A stretch of DNA of 64,000 nucleotides, taken from positions 48,706 to 112,705 of the forward strand of contig JAGNIJ010000007.1 of NCBI GenBank assembly GCA_018001225.1, given 5' to 3'. Both the position numbers and the translations under genes were made by a program. This document shows positions 54,406 to 64,000 of this stretch, piece after piece (the first letter of the stretch is position 1; each line of letters begins with the position of its first letter). The notes below the pieces were generated by a model. That model saw only the letters and a list, made by a program, of their open reading frames with translations. It did not search any database and was not told the origin of the DNA. The stretch comes from Kiritimatiellia bacterium. GTDB taxonomy: Bacteria; Verrucomicrobiota; Kiritimatiellia; CAIQIC01; JAGNIJ01.

Positions 54406-56544
54406 CTACTTCAGGAGCGGGCTGACGGCCTTCAGGATGGGCGCGATGACCAGGGCGACCACGCTCATCAGCTTCATGAGGATGTTCAGCGACGGGCCGG
54501 CGGTGTCCTTGAAGGGATCGCCGACGGTGTCGCCGACCACGGCCGCCTTGTGCGCCGGCGAGCCCTTGCCGCCGTGCGTGCCGCCCTCGATGTGCTTCTT
54601 GGCGTTGTCCCACGCCCCGCCGGCGTTGGACATGAAGAGGGCCATCAGCACGCCCGAGGCCGTGACGCCCGCGAGCAGGCCGCCGAGCATTTCCTTGCCG
54701 AACACGAAGCCGACCACGACGGGCGTCAGGATGCCGAGCAGGGCCGGCACGCTCATCTTCTTGATCGCCGCCGCCGTGGAGATGTCCACGCACCGGGCGT
54801 AGTCGGCCTTCACGCCTTCCTTGCCTTCCAGCAGGCCGGGGATCGTCTTGAACTGGCGGCGGACCTCCTCGACCATCGCGAAGGCCGCCTGCCCGACGGC
54901 CGTCATGGCGAAGGCGGAGAAGAGGAACGGCATCATGCCGCCGATCAGCAGGCCGGCCATGACCTTCGGATCCGTCACGTCGATGACCGGGAGATTCACG
55001 GTTTCGCGGAAGGCCGCGAAGAGGGCGAGGGCGGTAAGGGCGGCGGAGCCGATGGCGAATCCCTTGCCGATGGCGGCCGTCGTGTTGCCGACGGCGTCGA
55101 GCTTGTCGGTCCGCTGCCGGACTTCCTTCTCGAGGCCGGACATTTCCGCGAGGCCGCCGGCGTTGTCGGCGATCGGGCCGTAGGCGTCCACGGCCAGCTG
55201 GATGCCCGTGGTGGCCAGCATGCCGAGCCCGCCGAGGGCGATGCCGTACAGCCCGGCCATCCGGTAGGTGAGGATGATGGCCGCGCCGAGCACGAGGACC
55301 GGCAGGGCCGTCGAGAGCATGCCCACGCCGAGGCCGGCGATGATGTTCGTCGCCGCGCCGGTTTCCGCCGCGTCCGCGATGCTGTTGGACGGGCCCTTGC
55401 CCTCGGCGGTGTAGTACTCGGCCAGCAGGCCGATGATCACGCCGGCGACCAGGCCGACGATCGTGGCCCAGTAGATGCCGGTCGCCGTGTAGACCTCCTG
55501 GAACGTCTCCACCACGCCGCCGCGCAGGGTCATGGCCGTGAGCTCGAAGGTCGCCGGGGCGATGGCCTTGACGATCCAGTAGGAGACGATGGCCATGATG
55601 AGCCCCGCGCCGATCGTGCCGGTGTTGAGCGCCTTCTGCGGGTTGCCGCCTTCGCGCGTCCGGACGAAGAACGTGCCGATGGCGGAGAACACGATGCCGG
55701 CGCCCGCGATGACCAGGGGGAGGAGCACGAGATTCAGGACGGGCTTGTCGGCGGAGGTGACCAGGGCGGTGGCGCCCAGCACCATGGCGCTGACGATCGC
55801 GCCGACGTAGGACTCGAAGAGGTCCGCGCCCATGCCCGCGACGTCGCCGACGTTGTCGCCGACGTTATCCGCGATGACGGCGGGATTGCGGGGGTCGTCC
55901 TCGGGGATCCCGGCCTCGACCTTGCCGACCAGGTCCGCGCCGACGTCCGCGGCCTTCGTGTAGATGCCGCCGCCCACGCGGGCGAAGAGGGCGATCGAGC
56001 TGGCGCCCATGGAGAAGCCCGTGATGATCGGCAGGACCGTCGCGCGGAGCGTCTCCACGTCCGACGAGGCCGTCACGCCGAACTTCTTGAAGAAGACGAT
56101 CGTCAGCAGCGAGATCCCGGCGAGCCCGAGCCCGACCACGCACATGCCCATGACGGCGCCGCCGGAGAAGGCGACCTGGAGGGCGGAGGCCAGTCCCTTG
56201 CGCGCGGCGTTCGTCGTGCGCATGTTGGAGGCCGTGGCCACCCGCATCCCGAAGAAGCCCGACACGCCGGAGCAGAGCGCGCCCACGACGAAGGAAACCG
56301 CCACGAGCTTGACCGCCCCCTGGTTCAACCACGCCAGCAGCGCGGCCACGACGACGACCACGATGGCCAGCACCTTGTATTCGCGGGAGAGGAACGCCAT
56401 GGCGCCCTCGCGGACGGCCGCGCCGATGGCCTGCATTTTTTCCGTTCCGGGCTCCTGCTTGTAGATCCACGCGGTCTTCCACCAGGCAAAGACCAGCGCC
56501 AGGATCCCGGCGCCGAGCGACAGGTAGAGCAGGGTCGTGTCCAT
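54406..56544 (-). CDS. hppA: Membrane-bound ion-pumping pyrophosphatase, K+-dependent type
   Basis: This 712-residue protein has about 16 membrane helices and couples pyrophosphate hydrolysis to transport of H+ or Na+ across the membrane. The substrate-binding segments are [20 protein letters not shown] followed by [17 protein letters not shown], the [20 protein letters not shown] block and the C-terminal [20 protein letters not shown]. The segment [20 protein letters not shown] has Ala, not Lys, after GNTTA, the mark of K+-dependent enzymes in this family. H+ versus Na+ specificity cannot be read with confidence. GGAG sits 6 bases before the ATG at 56544. It heads the operon that includes TIGR03790, tatD and the ROK kinase. 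Confidence 0.96.
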   Translation of the reverse strand: MDTTLLYLSLGAGILALVFAWWKTAWIYKQEPGTEKMQAIGAAVREGAMAFLSREYKVLAIVVVVVAALLAWLNQGAVKLVAVSFVVGALCSGVSGFFGMRVATASNMRTTNAARKGLASALQVAFSGGAVMGMCVVGLGLAGISLLTIVFFKKFGVTASSDVETLRATVLPIITGFSMGASSIALFARVGGGIYTKAADVGADLVGKVEAGIPEDDPRNPAVIADNVGDNVGDVAGMGADLFESYVGAIVSAMVLGATALVTSADKPVLNLVLLPLVIAGAGIVFSAIGTFFVRTREGGNPQKALNTGTIGAGLIMAIVSYWIVKAIAPATFELTAMTLRGGVVETFQEVYTATGIYWATIVGLVAGVIIGLLAEYYTAEGKGPSNSIADAAETGAATNIIAGLGVGMLSTALPVLVLGAAIILTYRMAGLYGIALGGLGMLATTGIQLAVDAYGPIADNAGGLAEMSGLEKEVRQRTDKLDAVGNTTAAIGKGFAIGSAALTALALFAAFRETVNLPVIDVTDPKVMAGLLIGGMMPFLFSAFAMTAVGQAAFAMVEEVRRQFKTIPGLLEGKEGVKADYARCVDISTAAAIKKMSVPALLGILTPVVVGFVFGKEMLGGLLAGVTASGVLMALFMSNAGGAWDNAKKHIEGGTHGGKGSPAHKAAVVGDTVGDPFKDTAGPSLNILMKLMSVVALVIAPILKAVSPLLK

Positions 56545-56714
56545 CTGAATCTCCTTATTATTCCGGCACATCAGGCCGCTTTCCCGGCCGGACCCACAAC
56601 CGGACGGGCGGACACTCTAGGGGGCCGGCCCGGTGGTGTCAATCCCGCAGGCGGGGCCGAAAAAGGTTGCATCCGCCGCCGGAACCCGGGAAAAGAGAGG
56701 CGCGGAGCACACCC

Positions 56715-57500
56715 ATGCTGAAACTGAAACTCGACAGGCCGCTGGCCGTCTTCGACATCGAGTCGACCGGAATCAACAAAAAGGCGGACCGGCTGATCGA
56801 CCTGGCGGTCGTCAAGTTCTGGCCGGACGGCCGGACGGAATCCTGCACCTTCCGCGTGAATCCCGAGCGGCCGATCCCGCCGGACGCGACGGCGATCCAC
56901 GGCATCACGGACGAGATGGTGAAGGGCTGCCCGACCTTCCAGCAGGTCGCGCCGCGCGTGATGGACGTCCTCAAGGACTGCGACCTGGCCGGGTACAACA
57001 TCCTGGGGTTCGACATCCCCTTGCTGACCGAGGAGTTCTCCCGCGCGGGGCTGGTCTTCGACATGCAGAATCGCCGCGTGCTGGACGCCCAGCGGATTTT
57101 CCACAAGAAGGTCCCCCGCGACCTCCCCGCCGCGCTGGCCTACTACTGCGGCGAGATGCACCTCGACGCGCACGACGCCATGGCGGATGTCCAGGCCACG
57201 GTCCGCGTGCTGGAGGGGCAGTTCGAGCGCTACGCCGACCTGCCCCGCGACCTGCAGGCGCTGGACGAGTTCTGCAATCCGCGCCACCCGGAATGGGTCG
57301 ACCGCACAGGCCGGTTCCGGTGGGTCAACGGCGAGGTGGTGATCAATTTCGGAAAGAAACAGGGCGTGACGCTGGCCGATATGGCTAAAAACGACCCCGG
57401 GTTTCTCAAGTGGATGCTGAAAGGCGATTTCGCGCCGGACGCCCTGGAGATCGCCAAAAACGCCCTCGACGGAAAATTTCCGCGCCTGCCCGCCGGCTGA
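56715..57500 (+). CDS. DEDDh 3'-5' exonuclease (DNA polymerase III epsilon-like)
   Basis: This 261-residue protein has the three exonuclease motifs: LAVFDIESTGINKKADRLID with D-x-E, AGYNILGFDIPLLTEEFSRA with the second Asp, and HLDAHDAMADVQATVRVLEG with the H-x(4)-D pair. The segment IHGITDEMVKGCPTF is usual in PolC/DnaQ-like nucleases. The extra C-terminal 90 residues (EFCNPRHPEWVDRTGRFRWV) include a small conserved extension found in exonuclease homologues of this group. It may proofread or trim nucleic acids; no polymerase alpha subunit gene is adjacent. The start at 56715 is chosen from the conserved LKLDRPLAVFDIES. It converges on the NifU-like gene with 3 bp between the stops. Confidence 0.93.
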   Translation: MLKLKLDRPLAVFDIESTGINKKADRLIDLAVVKFWPDGRTESCTFRVNPERPIPPDATAIHGITDEMVKGCPTFQQVAPRVMDVLKDCDLAGYNILGFDIPLLTEEFSRAGLVFDMQNRRVLDAQRIFHKKVPRDLPAALAYYCGEMHLDAHDAMADVQATVRVLEGQFERYADLPRDLQALDEFCNPRHPEWVDRTGRFRWVNGEVVINFGKKQGVTLADMAKNDPGFLKWMLKGDFAPDALEIAKNALDGKFPRLPAG

Positions 57501-57503
57501 TCT

Positions 57504-57725
57504 TCAGTCCACCCGTTCGACCGACAGGTCCGGGTTGACGACCTCGCGGAGCTGGGCCTCGATGCCGTGATGCAAGGTCATCAAGGCCCCGGGACAGCCG
57601 CGGCACGCGCCGAGGAGCTTGAGCTTGACCACCTGTCCCTGCAGGGCGACGAATTCCACGTCGCCGCCATGGGACTGGATGTACGGGCGAATCTGCTCGA
57701 TGTAGGCCTTGACCTGTTCTTCCAT
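57504..57725 (-). CDS. NifU-like C-terminal domain Fe-S scaffold protein
   Basis: A 73-residue single-domain protein with the NifU C-terminal motif GACRGCPGALMTLHHGIEAQ (CxxC), preceded by EEQVKAYIEQIRPYIQSHGG and DVEFVALQGQVVKLKL. The domain binds a transient iron-sulfur cluster and transfers it to target proteins. Standalone versions of this size are common (NfuA-like minimal form). The start at 57725 gives the typical N-terminal helix. It is the last gene of the ftsH-folP-cdaA unit, 76 bp after the YdjY gene, so it may be co-transcribed or separate. Confidence 0.9.
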   Translation of the reverse strand: MEEQVKAYIEQIRPYIQSHGGDVEFVALQGQVVKLKLLGACRGCPGALMTLHHGIEAQLREVVNPDLSVERVD

Positions 57726-57801
57726 GTCCGGAACCTTTCGTTGGAGCCCCAAGATTCCCCATCCGGGCGCGACTTGCAAGCGGGCATTTCCGGCGGCCCG
57801 G

Positions 57802-58473
57802 TCAGCGCCGCGCGTCCCGGACCCGGAAGCGCATCGTGATGGGCGTGTGGAGCGGCGGCACGGCCTTCTTGTTCACGGCCAGGATCTCGTCGTCGGCGCC
57901 GACGGCATCGCCGATGTTGACGATGGCCCACGGATCCCAGTAGGTCGCCACCAGGCTTTCCTCGGCCAGGGCCTTGAATTCCCCGTCCTCGATCGCCGAT
58001 CCCGTGAACAGCCAGGGGGTGTTTTTCAGGGGCCTGTTGCGCCCCACGTGCAGGAGGAACCGCTCCGCCGGCAGAGAGCGGCGCTTCCCCTTGATCTCCC
58101 AGTCCACCCGGATATCCAGGACGGGGCCGGCGGCCCCCGGCTGGCCGAGCCCCGCGGGGGGCGTGCCGGGCTGCAGGCCGAGCAGCAGCAGGCCGGTCTG
58201 GAGGTCGAGCGGATGCACGTCGAGGACGAAGACGCTCTCATGGGTCTTGCCGCCCTTGCCGCAGGCCAGCAGTTCGATCGCCCCGGAGACCTGGTTGACC
58301 CAGCCGGTCGCCAGGACCGTGCGCGTGGAGGGATCGACGCGCACGGACCCGAGGACGGCGACGCCGTCCTTCCACACGGGCGGAGCCGGGGCGGCGGCCG
58401 GGTCCCCGCCCCGGGCCGGGATCCCGGCGGCCAGGGCGAGCAGCACCGTGATTCGAAGAAGGGCGGGCTTCAT
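57802..58473 (-). CDS. Secreted YdjY-domain protein
   Basis: This 223-residue protein has a signal peptide (MKPALLRITVLLALAAGIPA). It carries the conserved YdjY-domain core ELLACGKGGKTHESVFVLDV followed by HPLDLQTGLLLLGLQPGTPP, then RVDWEIKGKRRSLPAERFLL and SLVATYWDPWAIVNIGDAVG. The domain is common in Planctomycetes and Verrucomicrobia, but its function is unknown to me. The start at 58473 overlaps the TPR gene stop (ATGA). Its presence here is one of the reasons to suspect a PVC-type host. Confidence 0.85.
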   Translation of the reverse strand: MKPALLRITVLLALAAGIPARGGDPAAAPAPPVWKDGVAVLGSVRVDPSTRTVLATGWVNQVSGAIELLACGKGGKTHESVFVLDVHPLDLQTGLLLLGLQPGTPPAGLGQPGAAGPVLDIRVDWEIKGKRRSLPAERFLLHVGRNRPLKNTPWLFTGSAIEDGEFKALAEESLVATYWDPWAIVNIGDAVGADDEILAVNKKAVPPLHTPITMRFRVRDARR

Positions 58474-59168
58474 TCGATGATGGACATGGCCTCGGCGGCG
58501 CGGCGGCATTTCTCCATCTGGCGCCGGTACTCGGCGATGTTGCGCTCGGTGCCCCGTTCCGCGGCGGCGAGGTCGAAGGCGATCTGGGCGGCGCGCTCCG
58601 CCCGGGCGTACTGGCCGAGGATGTAGTAGGACTCCGACAGCGTGCTCCAGACGTGGTAATCCTTGGGGGCCAGGAGCAGCGCGTCCTGCGCGAGCTCCAG
58701 GGCGCGGGCCCCGTTGCGGATGTGGTTGTCCTTGGCCGTCGCGTAGAGCCAGGCCAGGTTGTTCTTGAGCGAGTAGTCGCCCGGGTTCTCCGCGACGAGG
58801 GCCTCGAAGATGTCGCGGCCTTCCTCGTACTGCTGAAGTTGGATCATGATGTTACCCAGGCCGAACCGGGCGCGGTGGTTCTTGGGGTCTAACTTCAGCA
58901 CGCTGCGGAGCTGGGCGAGGGCGTCCTGGATGCGACCCCGGTTCATGTTGCCGTAGGCCTGGTCCAGGCGCCGGTTGATCTCGCGGAGCGCCTCGCGGGT
59001 CTGCGCCGGTTCCTGCGGCGGCGCGTCCGGGGGCGCCGCGGGCTCGGCCGCCTTGGCCCAGCTGGCGAAGGCGAAAATCATCAGGTCCGCGTCCGCCGGG
59101 CCGGCGCAAAACCCGGCCAGCAGCCACGCCCCCGCGACGACCTTCAGGGTTTGGCGCCATGCATGCAT
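58470..59168 (-). CDS. Exported tetratricopeptide repeat protein
   Basis: This 232-residue protein has an N-terminal signal-like segment (LKVVAGAWLLAGFCAGPADA), then about three to four TPR units: QAYGNMNRGRIQDALAQLRS, RARFGLGNIMIQLQQYEEGR, NNLAWLYATAKDNHIRNGAR and STLSESYYILGQYARAERAA. TPRs are protein-binding scaffolds. The gene start (ATG at 59166-59168) overlaps the CdaR stop, and the end overlaps the YdjY gene start, so cdaR, tpr and ydjY are translationally coupled. Function is unknown beyond probable assembly of an envelope complex. Confidence 0.85.
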   Translation of the reverse strand: MHAWRQTLKVVAGAWLLAGFCAGPADADLMIFAFASWAKAAEPAAPPDAPPQEPAQTREALREINRRLDQAYGNMNRGRIQDALAQLRSVLKLDPKNHRARFGLGNIMIQLQQYEEGRDIFEALVAENPGDYSLKNNLAWLYATAKDNHIRNGARALELAQDALLLAPKDYHVWSTLSESYYILGQYARAERAAQIAFDLAAAERGTERNIAEYRRQMEKCRRAAEAMSIIE

Positions 59169-60130
59169 TACGGTTCTCCCCACGTCACCGTGACCACGGG
59201 CGGATCCATCTTGACCACGGTCAACCCGGGCGGCACGTGGACCCGCAGCGGCAATTCATAGGTGCCTGCCTTCTCCACGTCCGAGCCGTCCGCATACACC
59301 CGCACGTCGCGCGCGTCCAGTTTTTTCAGCAGTTCGGCGCGGCCGCGCACGGACAGGGAGATCGACGGCGGCTCGACGGACAGGCGCTCGCGGGCGCCCG
59401 GCCGGGCCAGCACCCCCACGGCGACGTCCGTCCAGGTCTCGGCGCTCGTGCGCTCGCCCATGGTCACGTCCACGGAGACCTGGCCGGGGATCGGCTCCAG
59501 CAGGATGGTTTCCGGCGGAACCTGCACCGGGACGCGCGGCTTGCGGAACGACTTGGTGCGGCCCTCGATATCCAGCGGGGCCGTAGGGACCGACTCGATC
59601 TTCTGCAGCCGGCTGCGGGGCCCCGCCAGGGTGATCGTCGCCGGCGTGCAGACCCAGCGTTCGACCTCGAATTCGTCCGCCGGCGCGCCCTGGAAATCCG
59701 CCTTGACCGGCACGACCTTCTCCTCCTGGCGGTCCAGGTTCACCGCGATCTCGTTGGGCCGGATCTGGACCGGGCGGACCGTGTTCGGCGCGTTGATGTG
59801 CCGCGGCAGAATCTTCAGCCGGGCGGGCGGGTTGGTGCCGTTCAGGGCCCGCGGGCTCACGTCGATCTCGACCTTGACCTGGTCGCGGTTCAGGAAGCGG
59901 ATATCCTCCTCGGAGCCGCGGAACACGATGTCCACGGCGGCGACCGACTGGTCCAGCACGGCCCAGCCCTCGGGCAGGCGCAGTGCGACGGGCACCTCGC
60001 GGATGCGCGCCTCGAAGTTGATGACGGACTGGATGCCGTACCACGTCACCGTGGCGAGGACCACGGCCGCCAGCTTGCCCCCCCAGTTGCGCCGGAGCAT
60101 CTCGAAAAGCCTGGTCGCCCAGCTAGGCAT
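59168..60130 (-). CDS. cdaR: YbbR-domain protein, CdaA regulator type (CdaR)
   Basis: This 320-residue protein has one N-terminal membrane anchor (GGKLAAVVLATVTWYGIQSV) followed by about three YbbR repeats on the extracytoplasmic side, seen as VPVALRLPEGWAVLDQSVAA, then INAPNTVRPVQIRPNEIAVN and RKPRVPVQVPPETILLEPIP. In Firmicutes, CdaR binds and modulates the diadenylate cyclase CdaA, and the overlap with cdaA supports the same partnership. AGGAGG is present 9 bases before the ATG at 60130, inside the cdaA coding sequence. The effect on c-di-AMP is inferred. Confidence 0.9.
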   Translation of the reverse strand: MPSWATRLFEMLRRNWGGKLAAVVLATVTWYGIQSVINFEARIREVPVALRLPEGWAVLDQSVAAVDIVFRGSEEDIRFLNRDQVKVEIDVSPRALNGTNPPARLKILPRHINAPNTVRPVQIRPNEIAVNLDRQEEKVVPVKADFQGAPADEFEVERWVCTPATITLAGPRSRLQKIESVPTAPLDIEGRTKSFRKPRVPVQVPPETILLEPIPGQVSVDVTMGERTSAETWTDVAVGVLARPGARERLSVEPPSISLSVRGRAELLKKLDARDVRVYADGSDVEKAGTYELPLRVHVPPGLTVVKMDPPVVTVTWGEP

Positions 60131-60989
60131 TCGGGCGGGCCTCCTGTTGCCGGGCGGCGTCGGTCTTGGCCACGCCCTCCGGCGTGAGGTCCAGTTGCTC
60201 CTTCACGCGCCCCATGCGGCTCTGCGGCCGGGGCCCCTTGAGCAGCACCGCCGAGAGCATCCGCCGCAGCCGCTCCTCGTCCAGGCCGCGGCTCAACCGA
60301 CCCTTGTAAGCCACGGAAATCGTCCCGGTCTCCTCCGAGATGACGACCACCAGGGCGTCCGTCTCCTCGGTCAACCCGACGGCCGCGCGGTGCCGCGTGC
60401 CCAGCGCCTTGCTGATTTCCTCGCGCGCGGACAGCGGAAACATGCAGCCCGCGGCGACCAGCCGGTTGCCGCGGATCAGCACGCCGCCGTCGTGCAGCGG
60501 CGTGTGGGGGTAGAAGATGCTCGCCAGGAGTTCGGGCGTCACCACGCTGTCGATCCGCACCCCGGTCTCGTGCACCGCCCGCGTGCCGATCTCGCGCTCC
60601 ACGGCGACCAGCGCGCCGATCTTCCGCTCGGAGAGCATCAGCGCGGCCTGCACGATGTGCTCCACGACGGTGCGTTCGGCCGCCGGGGAGGCGAAGACAT
60701 GCGGCTTGCCGAGCTCCGCGAGCGCGCGCCGGATCTCCGGTTGGAAGATGATCACCAGCGCCACCGCCAGGTAGATCGACGCCCGCGCGACCAGCCAGTT
60801 GACCGTGTCCAGGCGCAGCACCCGGGTCAGCACGATCATCACGCCCAGCACCACGGCCAGCCCGAAGAGGATCTGCACCCCGCGCGTGCCCTGGAAGAAC
60901 ATGATCACGTAATAAAACGCGACCGCGAACAGGGCGATTTCAAGCAGGCCCGTCCAGCCGGGCCACTGGATCTGGTGCAGGAAATTCAC
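60123..60989 (-). CDS. cdaA: Diadenylate cyclase CdaA
   Basis: CdaA makes the second messenger c-di-AMP from two ATP and is anchored in the membrane. The 288-residue protein has three N-terminal membrane helices (GLLEIALFAVAFYYVIMFFQ, RGVQILFGLAVVLGVMIVLT, ASIYLAVALVIIFQPEI). The DAC domain has PHTPLHDGGVLIRGNRLVAA (DGG where DGA is usual) and LGTRHRAAVGLTEETDALVV with the RHR motif. The start is GTG at 60989, overlapping the folP stop as GTGA, with AGGA 9 bases upstream. The adjacent cdaR gene codes for its probable regulator. c-di-AMP commonly controls potassium and osmotic balance, which is family knowledge only here. Confidence 0.95.
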   Translation of the reverse strand: MNFLHQIQWPGWTGLLEIALFAVAFYYVIMFFQGTRGVQILFGLAVVLGVMIVLTRVLRLDTVNWLVARASIYLAVALVIIFQPEIRRALAELGKPHVFASPAAERTVVEHIVQAALMLSERKIGALVAVEREIGTRAVHETGVRIDSVVTPELLASIFYPHTPLHDGGVLIRGNRLVAAGCMFPLSAREEISKALGTRHRAAVGLTEETDALVVVISEETGTISVAYKGRLSRGLDEERLRRMLSAVLLKGPRPQSRMGRVKEQLDLTPEGVAKTDAARQQEARPNA

Positions 60990-61846
60990 GTTGGGCTTTC
61001 CTGCCTCAACATATCCACGACGCGGACCGCATCGCAAGTCTCCTTTACGTCGTGCGTGCGGATCAGGTGCGCCCCGCGCGAGATCGCCCAGGCGGTCGCG
61101 GCGAGCCCGCCCGCGAGCCGCTCTCCCGCCTCGCGTCCCGTGATCCGGCCCAGGAAACTCTTGCGGGAGAGCCCGACCGCCACCGGCCGGCCCAGCCCGG
61201 CCAGCGCGTCCAGGCGGCGCAGGAGGGCCACGTTGTGCTCCAGCGCCTTGCCGAACCCGATGCCGGGGTCCACGGCGAGCGACTCCGGGGCCAGTCCTTC
61301 CGCCGTGAGGCCGGCGATCCGGCCCGCCAGGTAATCGCGGACCTCGCGGACCACGTCCTCGTACCGCGGGTTCGCCTGCATGGTCCGCGGCGTCCCCTGC
61401 ATATGCATCAGGATCACCCCCGCGCCGTACCGGCCCGCCACGGCGGGCATCTCCGGGTCCGCGGACAGGGCGGAGACATCGTTGACGATGTCCGCTCCGG
61501 CCTCGAGGGCGCTTTCCGCCACCGCCGCTTTCGTGGTGTCGATGGAGAGGGGGATGTCGCTCTCGGAACGGATGGCTTTGATCACCGGCCGCACGCGCCG
61601 GATTTCCTCCTCCGCCGGCACGGGCGCCGCGCCCGGCCGTGTGGATTCGCCGCCGATGTCCAGCAGGGCGGCCCCTTCCGCGATCATCCGCCGGGCCTGT
61701 TCCAGGGCGCGGGCCGGGTCGAGGAACCGGCCGCCGTCGGAGAAGGAATCGGGCGTGACGTTCAGGATGCCCATGACGAGCGTGCGCCGGCCGAGTTCGA
61801 ACCGGCGGCGCCGCGCGGTCCACAGGAGTGTCGGCTGCTCGTTCAT
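60986..61846 (-). CDS. folP: Dihydropteroate synthase FolP
   Basis: FolP joins 7,8-dihydropterin pyrophosphate with p-aminobenzoate in folate synthesis and is the sulfonamide target. The 286-residue TIM barrel has VMGILNVTPDSFSDGGRFLD, LDIGGESTRPGAAPVPAEEE, SIDTTKAAVAESALEAGADI, then VNDVSAL, ILMHMQGTPRTMQANPRYED and DPGIGFGKALEHNVALLRRL; all substrate-binding segments are present. The start at 61846 is the ATG that keeps the family N-terminal length, with only a weak ribosome binding site. The stop overlaps the cdaA GTG. The ftsH-folP-cdaA-ybbR order is seen in several phyla. Confidence 0.96.
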   Translation of the reverse strand: MNEQPTLLWTARRRRFELGRRTLVMGILNVTPDSFSDGGRFLDPARALEQARRMIAEGAALLDIGGESTRPGAAPVPAEEEIRRVRPVIKAIRSESDIPLSIDTTKAAVAESALEAGADIVNDVSALSADPEMPAVAGRYGAGVILMHMQGTPRTMQANPRYEDVVREVRDYLAGRIAGLTAEGLAPESLAVDPGIGFGKALEHNVALLRRLDALAGLGRPVAVGLSRKSFLGRITGREAGERLAGGLAATAWAISRGAHLIRTHDVKETCDAVRVVDMLRQESPT

Positions 61847-61881
61847 GTCCCGGTTTCCGCTATGGCCGGGCCCCCGGCGGA

Positions 61882-63810
<1,929 letters not shown>

Positions 63811-64000
63811 GTTGTTATACGTTGGGGGAACGTACCACCCCTCCGCGCCGCATGCAACGCCGATGCGAACCCCTGTGGTGAGGATTTCAAAGTTTCCGTT
63901 TTTGTGCGGTCAAACTTTCCGAATGGGGGTCCATTGGAGCAAAACCACGGGATAACGGTCTGGGGCGGGCCTATGGCGCAGATAGGAGATACTACCGTCC
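63811..64000. other. Intergenic sequence upstream of ftsH, nothing recognised
   Basis: The 190 bp before the ftsH start, up to the window end, hold no coding frame or named motif I can support. An inverted pair AAAGTTT/AAACTTT spaced by 14 bp near 63888-63915 may be part of the ftsH promoter region, but no -10/-35 pair is convincing. Confidence 0.4.

Overview
The window is GC-rich bacterial chromosome of ordinary coding density, with no tRNA, rRNA, CRISPR array, prophage or autonomous transposase that I could see. Gene content and style point to the PVC superphylum, probably Kiritimatiellota or Verrucomicrobiota. The reasons are a YdjY-domain protein, a TIGR03790-type protein, a LolA-like protein placed beside Lon, the ftsH-folP-cdaA-ybbR gene order, a very large secreted alpha-glucan enzyme with DxDxDG calcium repeats, and many small secreted or membrane proteins without recognisable relatives. 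This placement is inferred from gene content; there is no marker RNA in the window to test it.

Layout. 1-4148: the end of dnaG converges on smc. 4362-5775: an ABM-domain protein and glycerate kinase. 5772-9872 (minus): a secreted phospholipase D-like protein, a sigma-70 factor and a fused sugar nucleotidyltransferase/sugar kinase resembling MurU-AmgK. 10283-13075: purM and purH. 13080-17994 (minus): a secreted protein and a three-subunit molybdenum hydroxylase operon (xanthine dehydrogenase type). Its downstream end runs into a truncated pseudouridine synthase start. 18030-22309: a B12/radical SAM protein, divergent from a sigma-54 activator, then a lipoprotein. 22341-30893 (minus): one 8.5-kb gene encoding a secreted enzyme with an N-terminal GH13 amylase domain and a C-terminal GH57-like domain. 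31065-39191: a MenA-like prenyltransferase coupled to a CPBP protease, membrane and DNA-binding proteins, a tail-specific protease and an amidohydrolase. 39241-45997 (minus): a copper/silver tripartite efflux operon (outer membrane factor, adaptor, RND pump) behind a promoter with a CsoR-like palindrome in its spacer. 46440-50902: hsp20, lon, a LolA-like protein and a zinc-ribbon membrane protein, tightly coupled. 51007-56544 (minus): a K+-dependent type membrane pyrophosphatase, a TIGR03790 protein, TatD and a ROK kinase. 56715-57500: a DEDDh exonuclease. 57504-63810 (minus): ftsH, folP, cdaA, cdaR/ybbR, a TPR protein, a YdjY protein and a NifU-like scaffold.

The most unusual structures lie between genes. 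Two elements of about 203 bp (21079-21282 and 46128-46330) are homologous in opposite orientation, have terminal inverted repeats and a long internal hairpin, and look like a non-autonomous mobile family (MITE-like). A second family (9931-10195 and 13711-13821) has GGACTGATTCAT ends; the full copy is flanked by a 12-bp direct repeat resembling a target-site duplication. The other copy ends exactly where a pseudouridine synthase gene is cut off. A heptamer repeat (GGGTTCA/G) has entered coding sequence in the RND pump gene and at the end of the TIGR03790 gene. Palindromes with TCACACTT or CCACACCTTG arms sit in two intergenic regions.

Protein-level novelties worth testing are the GH13-GH57 fusion, the MurU-AmgK-like fusion, a ROK kinase lacking the zinc cysteines, and the extension of the c-di-AMP operon with TPR and YdjY proteins.
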